Source of the DNA: Rheinheimera texasensis DSM 17496
GTDB taxonomy: Bacteria > Pseudomonadota > Gammaproteobacteria > Enterobacterales > Alteromonadaceae
Direction: 5' to 3'
Length of the DNA stretch: 64,000 nucleotides
NCBI RefSeq assembly: GCF_000711985.1
Contig: NZ_KL544007.1
Span: 296,819-360,818 of the forward strand
Shown: positions 26,433 through 34,530 of the stretch, in pieces
Position numbering within the stretch: position 1 is the stretch's first letter
How the letters are laid out: every line of letters begins with the position of its first letter
The notes under the pieces: model-generated
What the model saw: the letters and a program-made list of their open reading frames with translations, nothing else
Told to the model about the DNA's origin: nothing
Database searches by the model: none
Program-made: the position numbers and the translations under genes

Positions 26433-27701
26433 ATGATCAAAGGTACAGAGCAACAGGATGTACGGATTGAAAAAGTACCACAAACGCCGGTGTTGAAACT
26501 GGCTGCGGCTTTCGCCGGCATCAGTCTGTTGTTATGGGGCAGCTATCAGCTGATGTTTTCGACCGGCGCCAATGCGGCCATGGTGCTGGCGCGCAGTGAA
26601 GTACAAACCGCTGTGGTCAGCCGCGGTGATTTTGTCCGCGATTTGGCGGTGCAGGGCAAAGTCGTTGCCGCCAACGCGCCAACACTGGTCAGTCAGCAGG
26701 ACGGCTTAGTGCGTTTTGTCAAACAACCGGGTGAAGCCGTCACCATTGGTGATTTGCTGGCGGTGGTGGAAAGCCCGAGTTTAGAAAACGAAGTGAAACA
26801 ACAACAAGCGCTGTTGTTGTCGATGCAGTCTGAGCATGAACGCGCCAAACTGCTGGCCCGCGAACAGCAGCTGGATATGCAGCAAATCGAAAGCTCAGCG
26901 GCTGTCAATCTGCAGGCTGCCAAACGTGAACTGGCGCGCGCCGAGCAATCGATGCAGCTTGGGGTGATGCGTCAGATTGATTTGGATATCGCCCGCGACA
27001 AGCTGGCGCAAACCGAACTTGAATACAAACATGCCCGCGCCAAAGTGGCGCTCGCCGCTGACAAACTGAACTTTGAGCAGAAGTCCGGCGAGCAAAGTCT
27101 GGCGCGTCAGGCTCTGGTAGTGGCGGAGCTGGAACGCAAACTGGCGGCACTACAAATCAAAGCGCCGGTGACCGGTCAGGTCGGTAACTGGCTGGCCACT
27201 CAGCAAACTCAAGTCCTGACCGGGCAGGGCCTGCTGACCGTCATCGATTTAAGCCAATACGAAGCAGAACTCAGCGTGCCGGAAAACTACGCGGCCGATT
27301 TATCGCCGGGCCTGGCGGTGGAAGTGACGCTGAACGGCCAGAAATTGGCAGGCCAGCTGTCGCATGTGGCGGCAGAAGTCAAAGACAGTAACGTCACAGC
27401 CCGGGTGCGCTTTGCCGATCAGGACGCCAAAGCGTTGCGGCAAAACCAACGGGTCACGGGCCGCATCGTGTTTGACGAACGGAAAAATGTGCTGCGTATC
27501 GCCCGAGGTGAATTTGTTTCCAGCGGGGGTGGCCGCATCGGTTACCGGCTGGAGCAGGATGTGGCGGTGCGCACCCCCCTGGAACTGGGCGCTTTATCGG
27601 TGCAATGGGTCGAAATCATCAACGGCGCGAAAGAAGGCGATGAGCTGGTGGTCTCCAGTCTGACGGAATTTAAAGATGCCGCCCGGGTGCGGCTGAACTG
27701 A
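26433..27701 (+). CDS. HlyD/MacA-type periplasmic adaptor subunit
   Basis: Membrane-fusion protein of 422 residues that would link the inner-membrane ABC transporter to an outer-membrane channel. One membrane anchor (about 18-40) is followed by a lipoyl-like half (VSQQDGLVRFVKQPGEAVTIG), a long coiled coil (about 110-235, rich in Glu/Gln/Leu/Ala), the second lipoyl half (IKAPVTGQVG) and beta-barrel domains. I placed the start at 26433, downstream of the sigma-54 promoter. First gene of a six-gene operon; no outer-membrane factor gene is present, so a TolC-like protein would have to be supplied from elsewhere. Confidence 0.9.
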   Translation: MIKGTEQQDVRIEKVPQTPVLKLAAAFAGISLLLWGSYQLMFSTGANAAMVLARSEVQTAVVSRGDFVRDLAVQGKVVAANAPTLVSQQDGLVRFVKQPGEAVTIGDLLAVVESPSLENEVKQQQALLLSMQSEHERAKLLAREQQLDMQQIESSAAVNLQAAKRELARAEQSMQLGVMRQIDLDIARDKLAQTELEYKHARAKVALAADKLNFEQKSGEQSLARQALVVAELERKLAALQIKAPVTGQVGNWLATQQTQVLTGQGLLTVIDLSQYEAELSVPENYAADLSPGLAVEVTLNGQKLAGQLSHVAAEVKDSNVTARVRFADQDAKALRQNQRVTGRIVFDERKNVLRIARGEFVSSGGGRIGYRLEQDVAVRTPLELGALSVQWVEIINGAKEGDELVVSSLTEFKDAARVRLN

Positions 27702-27731
27702 ACAAAACAGAAGATCATAAGGACGAATAAC

Positions 27732-28460
27732 ATGATTAAAATCAATAATCTGAGCAAAATTTTCCGCACTGAACTGATTGAAACCCATGCGCTGAAAAAC
27801 ATTCAGTTGCACGTGAGCGAAGGCGAATTTGTCGCGCTGACCGGCCCATCCGGCTCGGGCAAATCCACACTGCTGAACGTTTTGGGCACGCTGGAACACT
27901 TTGACAGCGGCGATTATTTGCTGGATGGCCAATCAGTCAAAGGCTTGTCGGACAAAGCTTTATCAGCGCTGCGTAATGAAAAAATCGGTTTTATCTTTCA
28001 GGGTTTTAACCTGATTAAAGACTACAGCCTGTTTGACAATATCGAATTGCCGCTGCGCTATCGCGGTTTTAACGCCGCCGAGCGTAAACGCCGGGTTGAA
28101 CATGCGCTGGAGCAGGTGGGCCTTGCCGCGCGGCGCGATTATCACCCCAGTCAGTTGTCCGGTGGTCAGCAACAACGCGTTGCGATTGCCCGCGCGATTG
28201 CCGGTCAGCCACGTATTCTGCTGGCGGACGAACCCACCGGGAACCTGGATTCCCTGATGGCGCGTCAGGTGATGGAGCTGCTGGAACAAATCAACCAAAA
28301 CGGCTGCACCATTTTGATGGTGACACACGACCCGGAACAAGCCCGCCGTGCCGGCCGGCAGGTGCAGATCATCGACGGACAGCTGAGCGATGCGGCGATG
28401 TATGACCCGCTGGCACACAATAACGCGCATGCGCAAAGCAGCCCTGTGGCCGTGGCTTAA
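27732..28460 (+). CDS. ABC transporter ATPase, MacB/LolD type
   Basis: ATP-binding subunit of 242 residues. Walker A GPSGSGKST at 38-46, Q-loop in IFQGFNL, signature LSGGQQQRVAIARA, Walker B ILLADEPTGNLD and the switch His in VTHD are all intact. The short C-terminal tail is Ala/His-rich. It is the MacB/LolD/BceA subclass, which energises FtsX-like permeases rather than ordinary importers. It lies 30 bp after the adaptor gene with AGGA ahead of the ATG. Confidence 0.95.
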   Translation: MIKINNLSKIFRTELIETHALKNIQLHVSEGEFVALTGPSGSGKSTLLNVLGTLEHFDSGDYLLDGQSVKGLSDKALSALRNEKIGFIFQGFNLIKDYSLFDNIELPLRYRGFNAAERKRRVEHALEQVGLAARRDYHPSQLSGGQQQRVAIARAIAGQPRILLADEPTGNLDSLMARQVMELLEQINQNGCTILMVTHDPEQARRAGRQVQIIDGQLSDAAMYDPLAHNNAHAQSSPVAVA

Positions 28461-28470
28461 GGAGAGGGTC

Positions 28471-29769
28471 ATGGAACAGTTTCTGTATTACCTCAAAGTC
28501 AGCCTGAAAAGCATTCGCCGTGCGCCTTTGCCGTATGCACTGACCATCCTGATTTTAAGCCTGGGTCTTGGCGTATTTTTCGCCAATGCGACCTTTTATT
28601 ACCGCTTAAATGCCGACCCTTTGCCGCATAAAAGCGACAAATTATTTTTCCCGTTTATGAATCTGGTGCCTTATGAGTGTCAGAACTGTGAACCGCCCAA
28701 TGTGCTCAGTTACAGCAATGTGCAAAAGCTGAGTGCGACCGATATCCCATCGGCCAAAGCGGCGATGTACAGCGCCGATGGTTATTTACGTTTAACGCCA
28801 CAACAGCCTCCACTACCGGTAAAAATCCGCCTGACCCAGCCTGATTTCTTCCGCATGTTTGAAGTGCCGTTTTTGCATGGTTCCGTCTGGCCGGATGCCA
28901 GCGCCCGAGCGGAAGTGATCTTAAGCCGGCATACGGCTGAAAAATTATTCGGTGAGACTGATGTGGTCGGCCGTCGCCTGACGCTGGATGACTTTGAGTA
29001 CACAGTCTCGGCGGTACTGGCGGACTGGACTATGCTGCCGCGCTTGTTTGACGCCAATAATAACAATCACTTATCTGAAGTTGAGGATATCTACCTGCCG
29101 CTGGAAACCGGCTATGACCGCAATTATTTATCCAATTCGCAATCGTCCAGTTTTCAGGATGCCGACTACCGGAAACTCGCCACCGACGGGCGCACCAAAG
29201 CGATTCATCAGCTGCAGTTTTGGGTACAACTCGACACACCTGAACAGCAGCAGGCTTACCGCCAATTTATGGCCAATCTGACCGCTGATGAGAAAAAAGC
29301 CGGCCGTCATCCCAGCACCATCAACAATAGACTGGTAGGCATGCGCGATATCGTGGCGCATTTCAATCAGCAGGGCGGCGATATCAAAGCCTTTGCACTG
29401 GTGACCTTGCTGTTTTTACTGGTGTGTTTGTTTAACGCCAGCCATTTATCACTGAACCGCTATATAGCCAATCAATATGAAATCAGTTTGCGTCGCGCCT
29501 TAGGAGCCAGTCGTTGGCACATTCAGCAGCAGGCGATGGCGGATGTATTGCTGATGGCGGGCATTACCTCAGTAGCAGCGTTGTTGATTGGTTATAGCGG
29601 CATCAGCCTGATGAATTACCTGCTGCCGGCGAACCGCTTGTTTTCCAGCTGGGACTGGGCGCTGTTGTTAAGCCTGTTGGCCGTGACACTGGGCTGCAGT
29701 TATCTGGTCACTTTGTATCCATCCCTGCGTGCATCATTTGGCGCGCTGAATCAGCAACTGAAGGAATAA
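28471..29769 (+). CDS. FtsX-like ABC permease, first of two
   Basis: A 432-residue membrane protein with the MacB-type topology: one N-terminal helix (about 20-40), a large periplasmic domain (about 45-300) and three C-terminal helices (about 305-425). The cytoplasmic loop LRRALGASRWHIQQQ is the FtsX-family coupling motif. The periplasmic domain has a Cys pair (ECQNCEP). It starts at 28471 with GGAGAGGG just ahead. Together with the next gene it probably forms a heterodimeric permease driven by the ATPase. Confidence 0.9.
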   Translation: MEQFLYYLKVSLKSIRRAPLPYALTILILSLGLGVFFANATFYYRLNADPLPHKSDKLFFPFMNLVPYECQNCEPPNVLSYSNVQKLSATDIPSAKAAMYSADGYLRLTPQQPPLPVKIRLTQPDFFRMFEVPFLHGSVWPDASARAEVILSRHTAEKLFGETDVVGRRLTLDDFEYTVSAVLADWTMLPRLFDANNNNHLSEVEDIYLPLETGYDRNYLSNSQSSSFQDADYRKLATDGRTKAIHQLQFWVQLDTPEQQQAYRQFMANLTADEKKAGRHPSTINNRLVGMRDIVAHFNQQGGDIKAFALVTLLFLLVCLFNASHLSLNRYIANQYEISLRRALGASRWHIQQQAMADVLLMAGITSVAALLIGYSGISLMNYLLPANRLFSSWDWALLLSLLAVTLGCSYLVTLYPSLRASFGALNQQLKE

Positions 29770-29772
29770 GTC

Positions 29773-30966
29773 ATGATTTCGCTGCATTTAATTCTCAAAT
29801 CGATGTTACGCCGCAAAGTCGTCACCAGCTTGTTGCTGGTGCAACTGGCCCTGACACTGGCGTTGTTGTCCAACAGTAGCTTGCTGGCACTGCAGACCTG
29901 GAACCAGCTGAGCCAGCCGACCGGCCTGGATTTAGACAACATTTTGTATGTGTCGCTTAAGCCGACCAGCAAAAACCTGCAGGAATACCCGGCCTTTGCT
30001 GATTTGCTGGAGCGTCAGTTGGCTGCAGTGCGGCAGATGCCGGGCGTTGCCGCCGTGTCATTTACCAACCAGTCTCCTTTGATGGAAGGGGGTTCGAATG
30101 GCAACGTCAATGACGAAAACAACCGCGAAAATAATACGCAAAGTGTGCCGCAATATACGGTTTCGCCGGACTTCTTAAAGGTGCTGCAGCTGGATGTGCT
30201 GGAAGGGGAGATCCCGCAAAAGATCGAGGCCTGGGATGGCGAAAGCACAGTGCCGGTAGTGTTGACCAAAAGTCTGGCCGAACGGGTATTTCCCGGGAAA
30301 TCAGCCATTGGTCAGCTGACCAACGGTGGCCCTGTTGCGGCAGTGATTGAAGATTTTTATGGCCAGCGTAATGCTGAGCGGGTGATGTACAACCGTCTGC
30401 AAATCGCGCAAATTTATGGTGTAGCCTGGGGCTACGGCATTATTTTGCGGGTAGAGCCAGGACAAGCGCAGCATATCCGTAGCCAAATTCCGGACGTTCT
30501 GAAAACCGCGGATTCGAATATTGAAATTTTCTCGGTACGGACTATGGATGAGCAGTTACACCGGATGTTCCGCAATGAGTTTGGCCTGGCGACTTTATTG
30601 GCCGTATTAAGCGGTTTGATGTTGCTGGTGTCGATGATCTCCAGCTACAGCAACGCTCATTTTAATGCGTTAAAACGCCAGCAGGAAATCGGTATCAAGC
30701 GAGCGCTTGGCGCCAGCAAACACAGTATTCTACTGGAGATGCTGACGGAAAACTGGTGCACTACCGCGGCCGGCGCAGGTGTTGGGATAGTGGCGGCCTG
30801 GTTGCTGAATCAGGCGCTGGCGTTGGTCATCAGCATTCCGGCATTACCGGTCTGGTTACCGCTGAGCGCCTTGTTGATGTTAATGTGTTGTGTCACGCTA
30901 GCCACATGGTATCCTGCCACAATCGCCACCCGGGTGTCGCCGGCAACCGCAACTAAGACTTTGTAA
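29773..30966 (+). CDS. FtsX-like ABC permease, second of two
   Basis: A 397-residue protein with the same layout as its neighbour: N-terminal helix (about 10-35), periplasmic domain, three C-terminal helices and the coupling motif IKRALGASKHSILLEM. The periplasmic domain contains an Asn-rich stretch (GGSNGNVNDENNRENN). It starts 4 bp after the previous stop, with AAGGA overlapping that stop region. The two permeases are paralogues of different length, which favours a heterodimer. Confidence 0.9.
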   Translation: MISLHLILKSMLRRKVVTSLLLVQLALTLALLSNSSLLALQTWNQLSQPTGLDLDNILYVSLKPTSKNLQEYPAFADLLERQLAAVRQMPGVAAVSFTNQSPLMEGGSNGNVNDENNRENNTQSVPQYTVSPDFLKVLQLDVLEGEIPQKIEAWDGESTVPVVLTKSLAERVFPGKSAIGQLTNGGPVAAVIEDFYGQRNAERVMYNRLQIAQIYGVAWGYGIILRVEPGQAQHIRSQIPDVLKTADSNIEIFSVRTMDEQLHRMFRNEFGLATLLAVLSGLMLLVSMISSYSNAHFNALKRQQEIGIKRALGASKHSILLEMLTENWCTTAAGAGVGIVAAWLLNQALALVISIPALPVWLPLSALLMLMCCVTLATWYPATIATRVSPATATKTL

Positions 30967-30969
30967 CTC

Positions 30970-32304
30970 ATGGCAAAAATACTGGTAATTGATGATAACG
31001 ACGCGGTGCTCACCGCGTTGTTAACCTTGTTCCGGCTGGAAGGCTACCAGGTTCTGACGGCAACAGATCCGTCGCAGGCGCTGGCTTTGTTGCAGACCGA
31101 ACCGGTGGACCTGATTCTGCAGGATATGAATTTTGCCAAAGGCGAAATGACTGGCAGCCAGGGCAAAAACCTGTTTTACCAGCTGCGGACTTCATATCCA
31201 CAGCTGCCGGTGGTGCTGATGACCGCCTGGACTGCGCTCGATATGGTAGTGGAGCTGGTCAAAGCCGGTGCCTGTGACTATATCGCCAAGCCCTGGGATG
31301 ACCAGCGTCTGCTGATGACAGTGCAAAATGCACTGAAATTAAAACAGTTGCAGGACCAGCAACGTGATGCGGATCGCAAACAACAAGAGCGGCAGCAGGC
31401 TTTCGCCGGTAAAGATCTATGTGGTCTGGTGTTTGCCAGCACGGCGATGGAGCGGCTACTGCAAACAACGTTGCAGCTGGCACCATCGCAGGCGGCGGTG
31501 CTCATCACCGGTGAAAACGGTAGTGGCAAAGAGGGCATTGCACAGATTTTACATGCCAACTCGCCGCGTGCCACGAAACCGCTGGTGAAGGTCAATATGG
31601 GCGCTTTGCCGGCCGACTTGATGGAAGCTGAGCTGTTTGGCGCTGAAGCCGGTGCTTACACTGGCCTCACCAAAGCGCGCATCGGCCGGTTTGAAGCGGC
31701 CGATGGCGGTACTTTGTTTCTGGACGAAATCGGCAATTTGTCATTATCCGGCCAGATGAAACTGCTGCGGGTGCTGCAAACCGGCGAATTTGAACGCTTA
31801 GGCTCCAGCGTGACCCGCCGGGTCGATGTGCGGTTGCTGTCGGCCACCAACGCAGATTTGACCAGAGCTATTGCACTGGGACAGTTTCGCCAGGACTTGT
31901 ATTACCGTATCAATGTGGTGCAGTTACAGGTGCCGGCGCTACGCGAGCGGGTCGATGACATTCTGCCACTGGCGCGGCATTTTCTCGGTGGGCACAAACA
32001 GCTCAGTCGCGAAGCCGGGCAGCAGCTCTGTCAATATCATTGGCCTGGCAACGTGCGCGAGTTACAAAACGTTTGTCAGCGCGCGCTGTTATTGTGTCAG
32101 AGTGAGACGATTTTACCGGCAGATCTGGCGCTCGAAACAGATTCAGGCGCTAAAGCCAGAGCCCTCGACGATATTGCCCGCAGCGACATCGAACAAGCGT
32201 TAGCGGCGCATCAGGGCATCGTGTCGCGCGCAGCGAAAGCACTCGGCATTACCCGTCAGGCGCTGTATCGGCGCATGGAGTTTTATGGCATTGCTACGCC
32301 TTAA
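30970..32304 (+). CDS. NtrC-family sigma-54 response regulator
   Basis: The 444-residue product has a receiver domain (1-125) with phospho-acceptor Asp52 in LILQDMNF. The AAA+ domain (about 150-375) has Walker A GENGSGKE at 181-188 and GGTLFLDEIG as the Walker B region. A Fis-type helix-turn-helix ends the chain (SRAAKALGITRQALYRRM). The sigma-54-contacting loop reads GAYTGL at 228-233 instead of GAFTGA; the final Ala-to-Leu change is unusual. It follows the permease by 3 bp with a poor ribosome site, suggesting coupling. Its likely target is the operon's own sigma-54 promoter. Confidence 0.93.
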   Translation: MAKILVIDDNDAVLTALLTLFRLEGYQVLTATDPSQALALLQTEPVDLILQDMNFAKGEMTGSQGKNLFYQLRTSYPQLPVVLMTAWTALDMVVELVKAGACDYIAKPWDDQRLLMTVQNALKLKQLQDQQRDADRKQQERQQAFAGKDLCGLVFASTAMERLLQTTLQLAPSQAAVLITGENGSGKEGIAQILHANSPRATKPLVKVNMGALPADLMEAELFGAEAGAYTGLTKARIGRFEAADGGTLFLDEIGNLSLSGQMKLLRVLQTGEFERLGSSVTRRVDVRLLSATNADLTRAIALGQFRQDLYYRINVVQLQVPALRERVDDILPLARHFLGGHKQLSREAGQQLCQYHWPGNVRELQNVCQRALLLCQSETILPADLALETDSGAKARALDDIARSDIEQALAAHQGIVSRAAKALGITRQALYRRMEFYGIATP

Positions 32305-33622
32305 GTTGACCCGAGCCCGCTTATATGGCATCTGCGCGCTGTTGTTTGGCGGTTTTGCCGTGCTGTTGTGGCAGCTGACGCAGCAGTATGTTGTTTTTGC
32401 CGGTTACGCTGCTTTAGTGCTGTTGCTGTGGCTATCCCTACGTGGCTACCTCCGGCAACTTGACACTGAAGTGATGGCGCTGAATCTGCAGGCCGACAGC
32501 CTACGCGACCAGAGTTTTAATTTTTCAGCCAACCGCGCCGTGCTGCGTGAATTAACGCCGCTGGCCGATGCGCTGAACCAGATGTCGGCGGAGCTGGCGC
32601 AACAACGCGCCACTTTGTATCAGCGTGAATTGCTGCTTGATACCGTGCTGCAGACCAACCCCAGTGCTTTAGTGCTGACTGATGAGCAGGGCCGGGTACT
32701 GTTCAGTAATCCGGCCGCGCGGCATTTGTTGTCTGGCGGGCGACGTTTTGATGGCAGCTATTTTGCAGAGGTGCTGGCGGATTGGCCGGAACTACAACAG
32801 GCCTGTCTGTCAGGCTCGCAAGGCCTTATTCATGCCGGTGATGCGCAAAATGTCTGGCATCTGTCGGTCAGTCCGTTTCGGCTTAATCAACGCGAACATT
32901 GGTTGTATCAGCTCAAGCCGATGACGCTGGAGTTTAAACTGGAAGAAATCAAAGCCTGGAAGAAACTTATCCGGGTGATTGGCCATGAACTGAATAACAG
33001 TCTGGCGCCGATGTCGTCGCTGGCATTTTCCGGCGCCCGGCTGTTACAAAAGCCGGCTCTGAGTGCGGATGATCAGACACAGCTGGCGCAAATGTTTGCT
33101 GTGATTGGTGAACGCGCCGCGCAGCTCAATCAATTTCTGCAGGCCTACCTTAATTTTGCTAAGTTGCCGCCGCCACAGCCTGCACCTGTGCAATTTTCAT
33201 CGTTGATCAACAGCTTGCAAAATCAATATGAGTTTGAATTAGTTGGGGATCTGCCGCAACAGAGTTGGTTAATCGACCAGGCGCAACTGACGCAGTTGCT
33301 GCTGAATGTGCTGAAAAACGCTCAGGAAGCGGGGGCCAGCAGCAATGGCACCACTGTCTGTTTTCGTGAGTCGCCGCAGCAGCTGGTGCTGGAAGTGCAG
33401 GACGATGCCGGTGGCTTAAGCGACGAAGTATTGCAATTTGCACTGGTGCCGTTTTATACCACCAAGCCACAAGGCTCCGGCATTGGCCTGACGCTGTGCC
33501 GCGACATCATGGCTTCGCACGGCGGCAACCTGGAGCTGTTTAATCAGCCGCCGGGTTTATTAGTGCGGCTTATTTTCCCGCGTAGCCCGGCAGACACCAC
33601 ATTCAAGCCAGCAATAGTCTGA
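32285..33622 (+). CDS. Intramembrane-type sensor histidine kinase (NtrY-like)
   Basis: The 445-residue product has two N-terminal membrane helices (about 12-30 and 37-54) joined by a very short periplasmic turn, so there is no extracellular sensor domain. A linker, a PAS-like domain (about 115-220), then the phospho-acceptor His234 in GHELNNSLAPMSS follow. The ATPase domain has N-box NVLKNAQEAG, G1 DDAGGLSDE and G2 GSGIGLTLC. The gene overlaps the regulator by 20 bp, with GGAG four bases before the ATG. Kinases with this topology often sense through a partner ABC transporter, which fits the operon; that is an inference. Confidence 0.92.
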   Translation: MALLRLKLTRARLYGICALLFGGFAVLLWQLTQQYVVFAGYAALVLLLWLSLRGYLRQLDTEVMALNLQADSLRDQSFNFSANRAVLRELTPLADALNQMSAELAQQRATLYQRELLLDTVLQTNPSALVLTDEQGRVLFSNPAARHLLSGGRRFDGSYFAEVLADWPELQQACLSGSQGLIHAGDAQNVWHLSVSPFRLNQREHWLYQLKPMTLEFKLEEIKAWKKLIRVIGHELNNSLAPMSSLAFSGARLLQKPALSADDQTQLAQMFAVIGERAAQLNQFLQAYLNFAKLPPPQPAPVQFSSLINSLQNQYEFELVGDLPQQSWLIDQAQLTQLLLNVLKNAQEAGASSNGTTVCFRESPQQLVLEVQDDAGGLSDEVLQFALVPFYTTKPQGSGIGLTLCRDIMASHGGNLELFNQPPGLLVRLIFPRSPADTTFKPAIV

Positions 33623-33701
33623 ACCTCCGGCTGGGAAAAATGGCGCAGTGCGGGTAGACTGCAGCTTAAATTTTTAGCCATCAAGCCTTCCAGAGATAAC
33701 T

Positions 33702-34433
33702 ATGCAAGTACAGACAACAGTTGTGGATCTAGACACAAAAACAGGCCCGATGCGGGTCGCAGTTTATCAGCCCAAATCAACAAAGCCTTGTCCGGCCGTG
33801 CTGCTGTATTCGGAAATATTCCAGATCACTGCGCCAATCGCCCGGATGGCGGCCATGCTGGCGGGCCAGGGTTTGTTGGTGCTGGTGCCGGAAGTTTTTC
33901 ATGAACTGAATCCTGCCGGCACTGTGTTGGCTTATGACGATGCCGGCAAGGATAAAGGCAATCAGGACAAATGGACTAAGCCGCTGGAGCATTACGACAG
34001 TGATAACCGCGCCATGATCAATTTTCTTGGCTCTCACCCATTGTGGAACGGCCGGCTTGGAGCCATGGGCGTTTGTATTGGTGGGCATCTGGCGCTGCGG
34101 GCTGCCTTGCAGCCTTTTGTCAATGCAGCTTTGTGTTTGTACCCGACTGATTTGCATAGTGACACACTACCAGCGGGCAATGCTGGCCAAACCTTAGCCC
34201 GGGTCGGCGAAATGACAGCGCATCTGGTTTTTGTATTTGGCCGGCAAGACCCGCATGTACCCGAAGCCGGGCGACGCCAGATCCAACAGCAGTTGCAGCA
34301 GGCTGGCGTCAGTTTTGACTGGCACGAAGTCAACGCCGAACATGCTTTTATGCGCGACGAAGGCGAGCGTTATGACCCGGCATTGGCGCTGTGGGTTTAC
34401 CAACGCGCCCGCGAGTTATTTCTGCAGATGTAA
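33702..34433 (+). CDS. Dienelactone hydrolase family protein
   Basis: A cytoplasmic alpha/beta hydrolase of 243 residues. The catalytic triad is visible: Cys125 in MGVCIGGHLA, Asp183 in GRQDPHV and His214 in AEHAFMRD. The N-terminal PCPAVLLYSEIFQI places a Glu (YSE) near the active site, as in dienelactone hydrolases. Members range from carboxymethylenebutenolidases to general esterases. No aromatic degradation genes are near, so the physiological substrate is unknown. Confidence 0.9.
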   Translation: MQVQTTVVDLDTKTGPMRVAVYQPKSTKPCPAVLLYSEIFQITAPIARMAAMLAGQGLLVLVPEVFHELNPAGTVLAYDDAGKDKGNQDKWTKPLEHYDSDNRAMINFLGSHPLWNGRLGAMGVCIGGHLALRAALQPFVNAALCLYPTDLHSDTLPAGNAGQTLARVGEMTAHLVFVFGRQDPHVPEAGRRQIQQQLQQAGVSFDWHEVNAEHAFMRDEGERYDPALALWVYQRARELFLQM

Positions 34434-34530
34434 CAAATAGTGTTTGGATGTTTTCGGGAAGTTTGTTATTTATTTGTATTAGTAGATTTAAAAGATTCAT
34501 AAATAGCAAACTAATCAAAAGGATTTGTCG

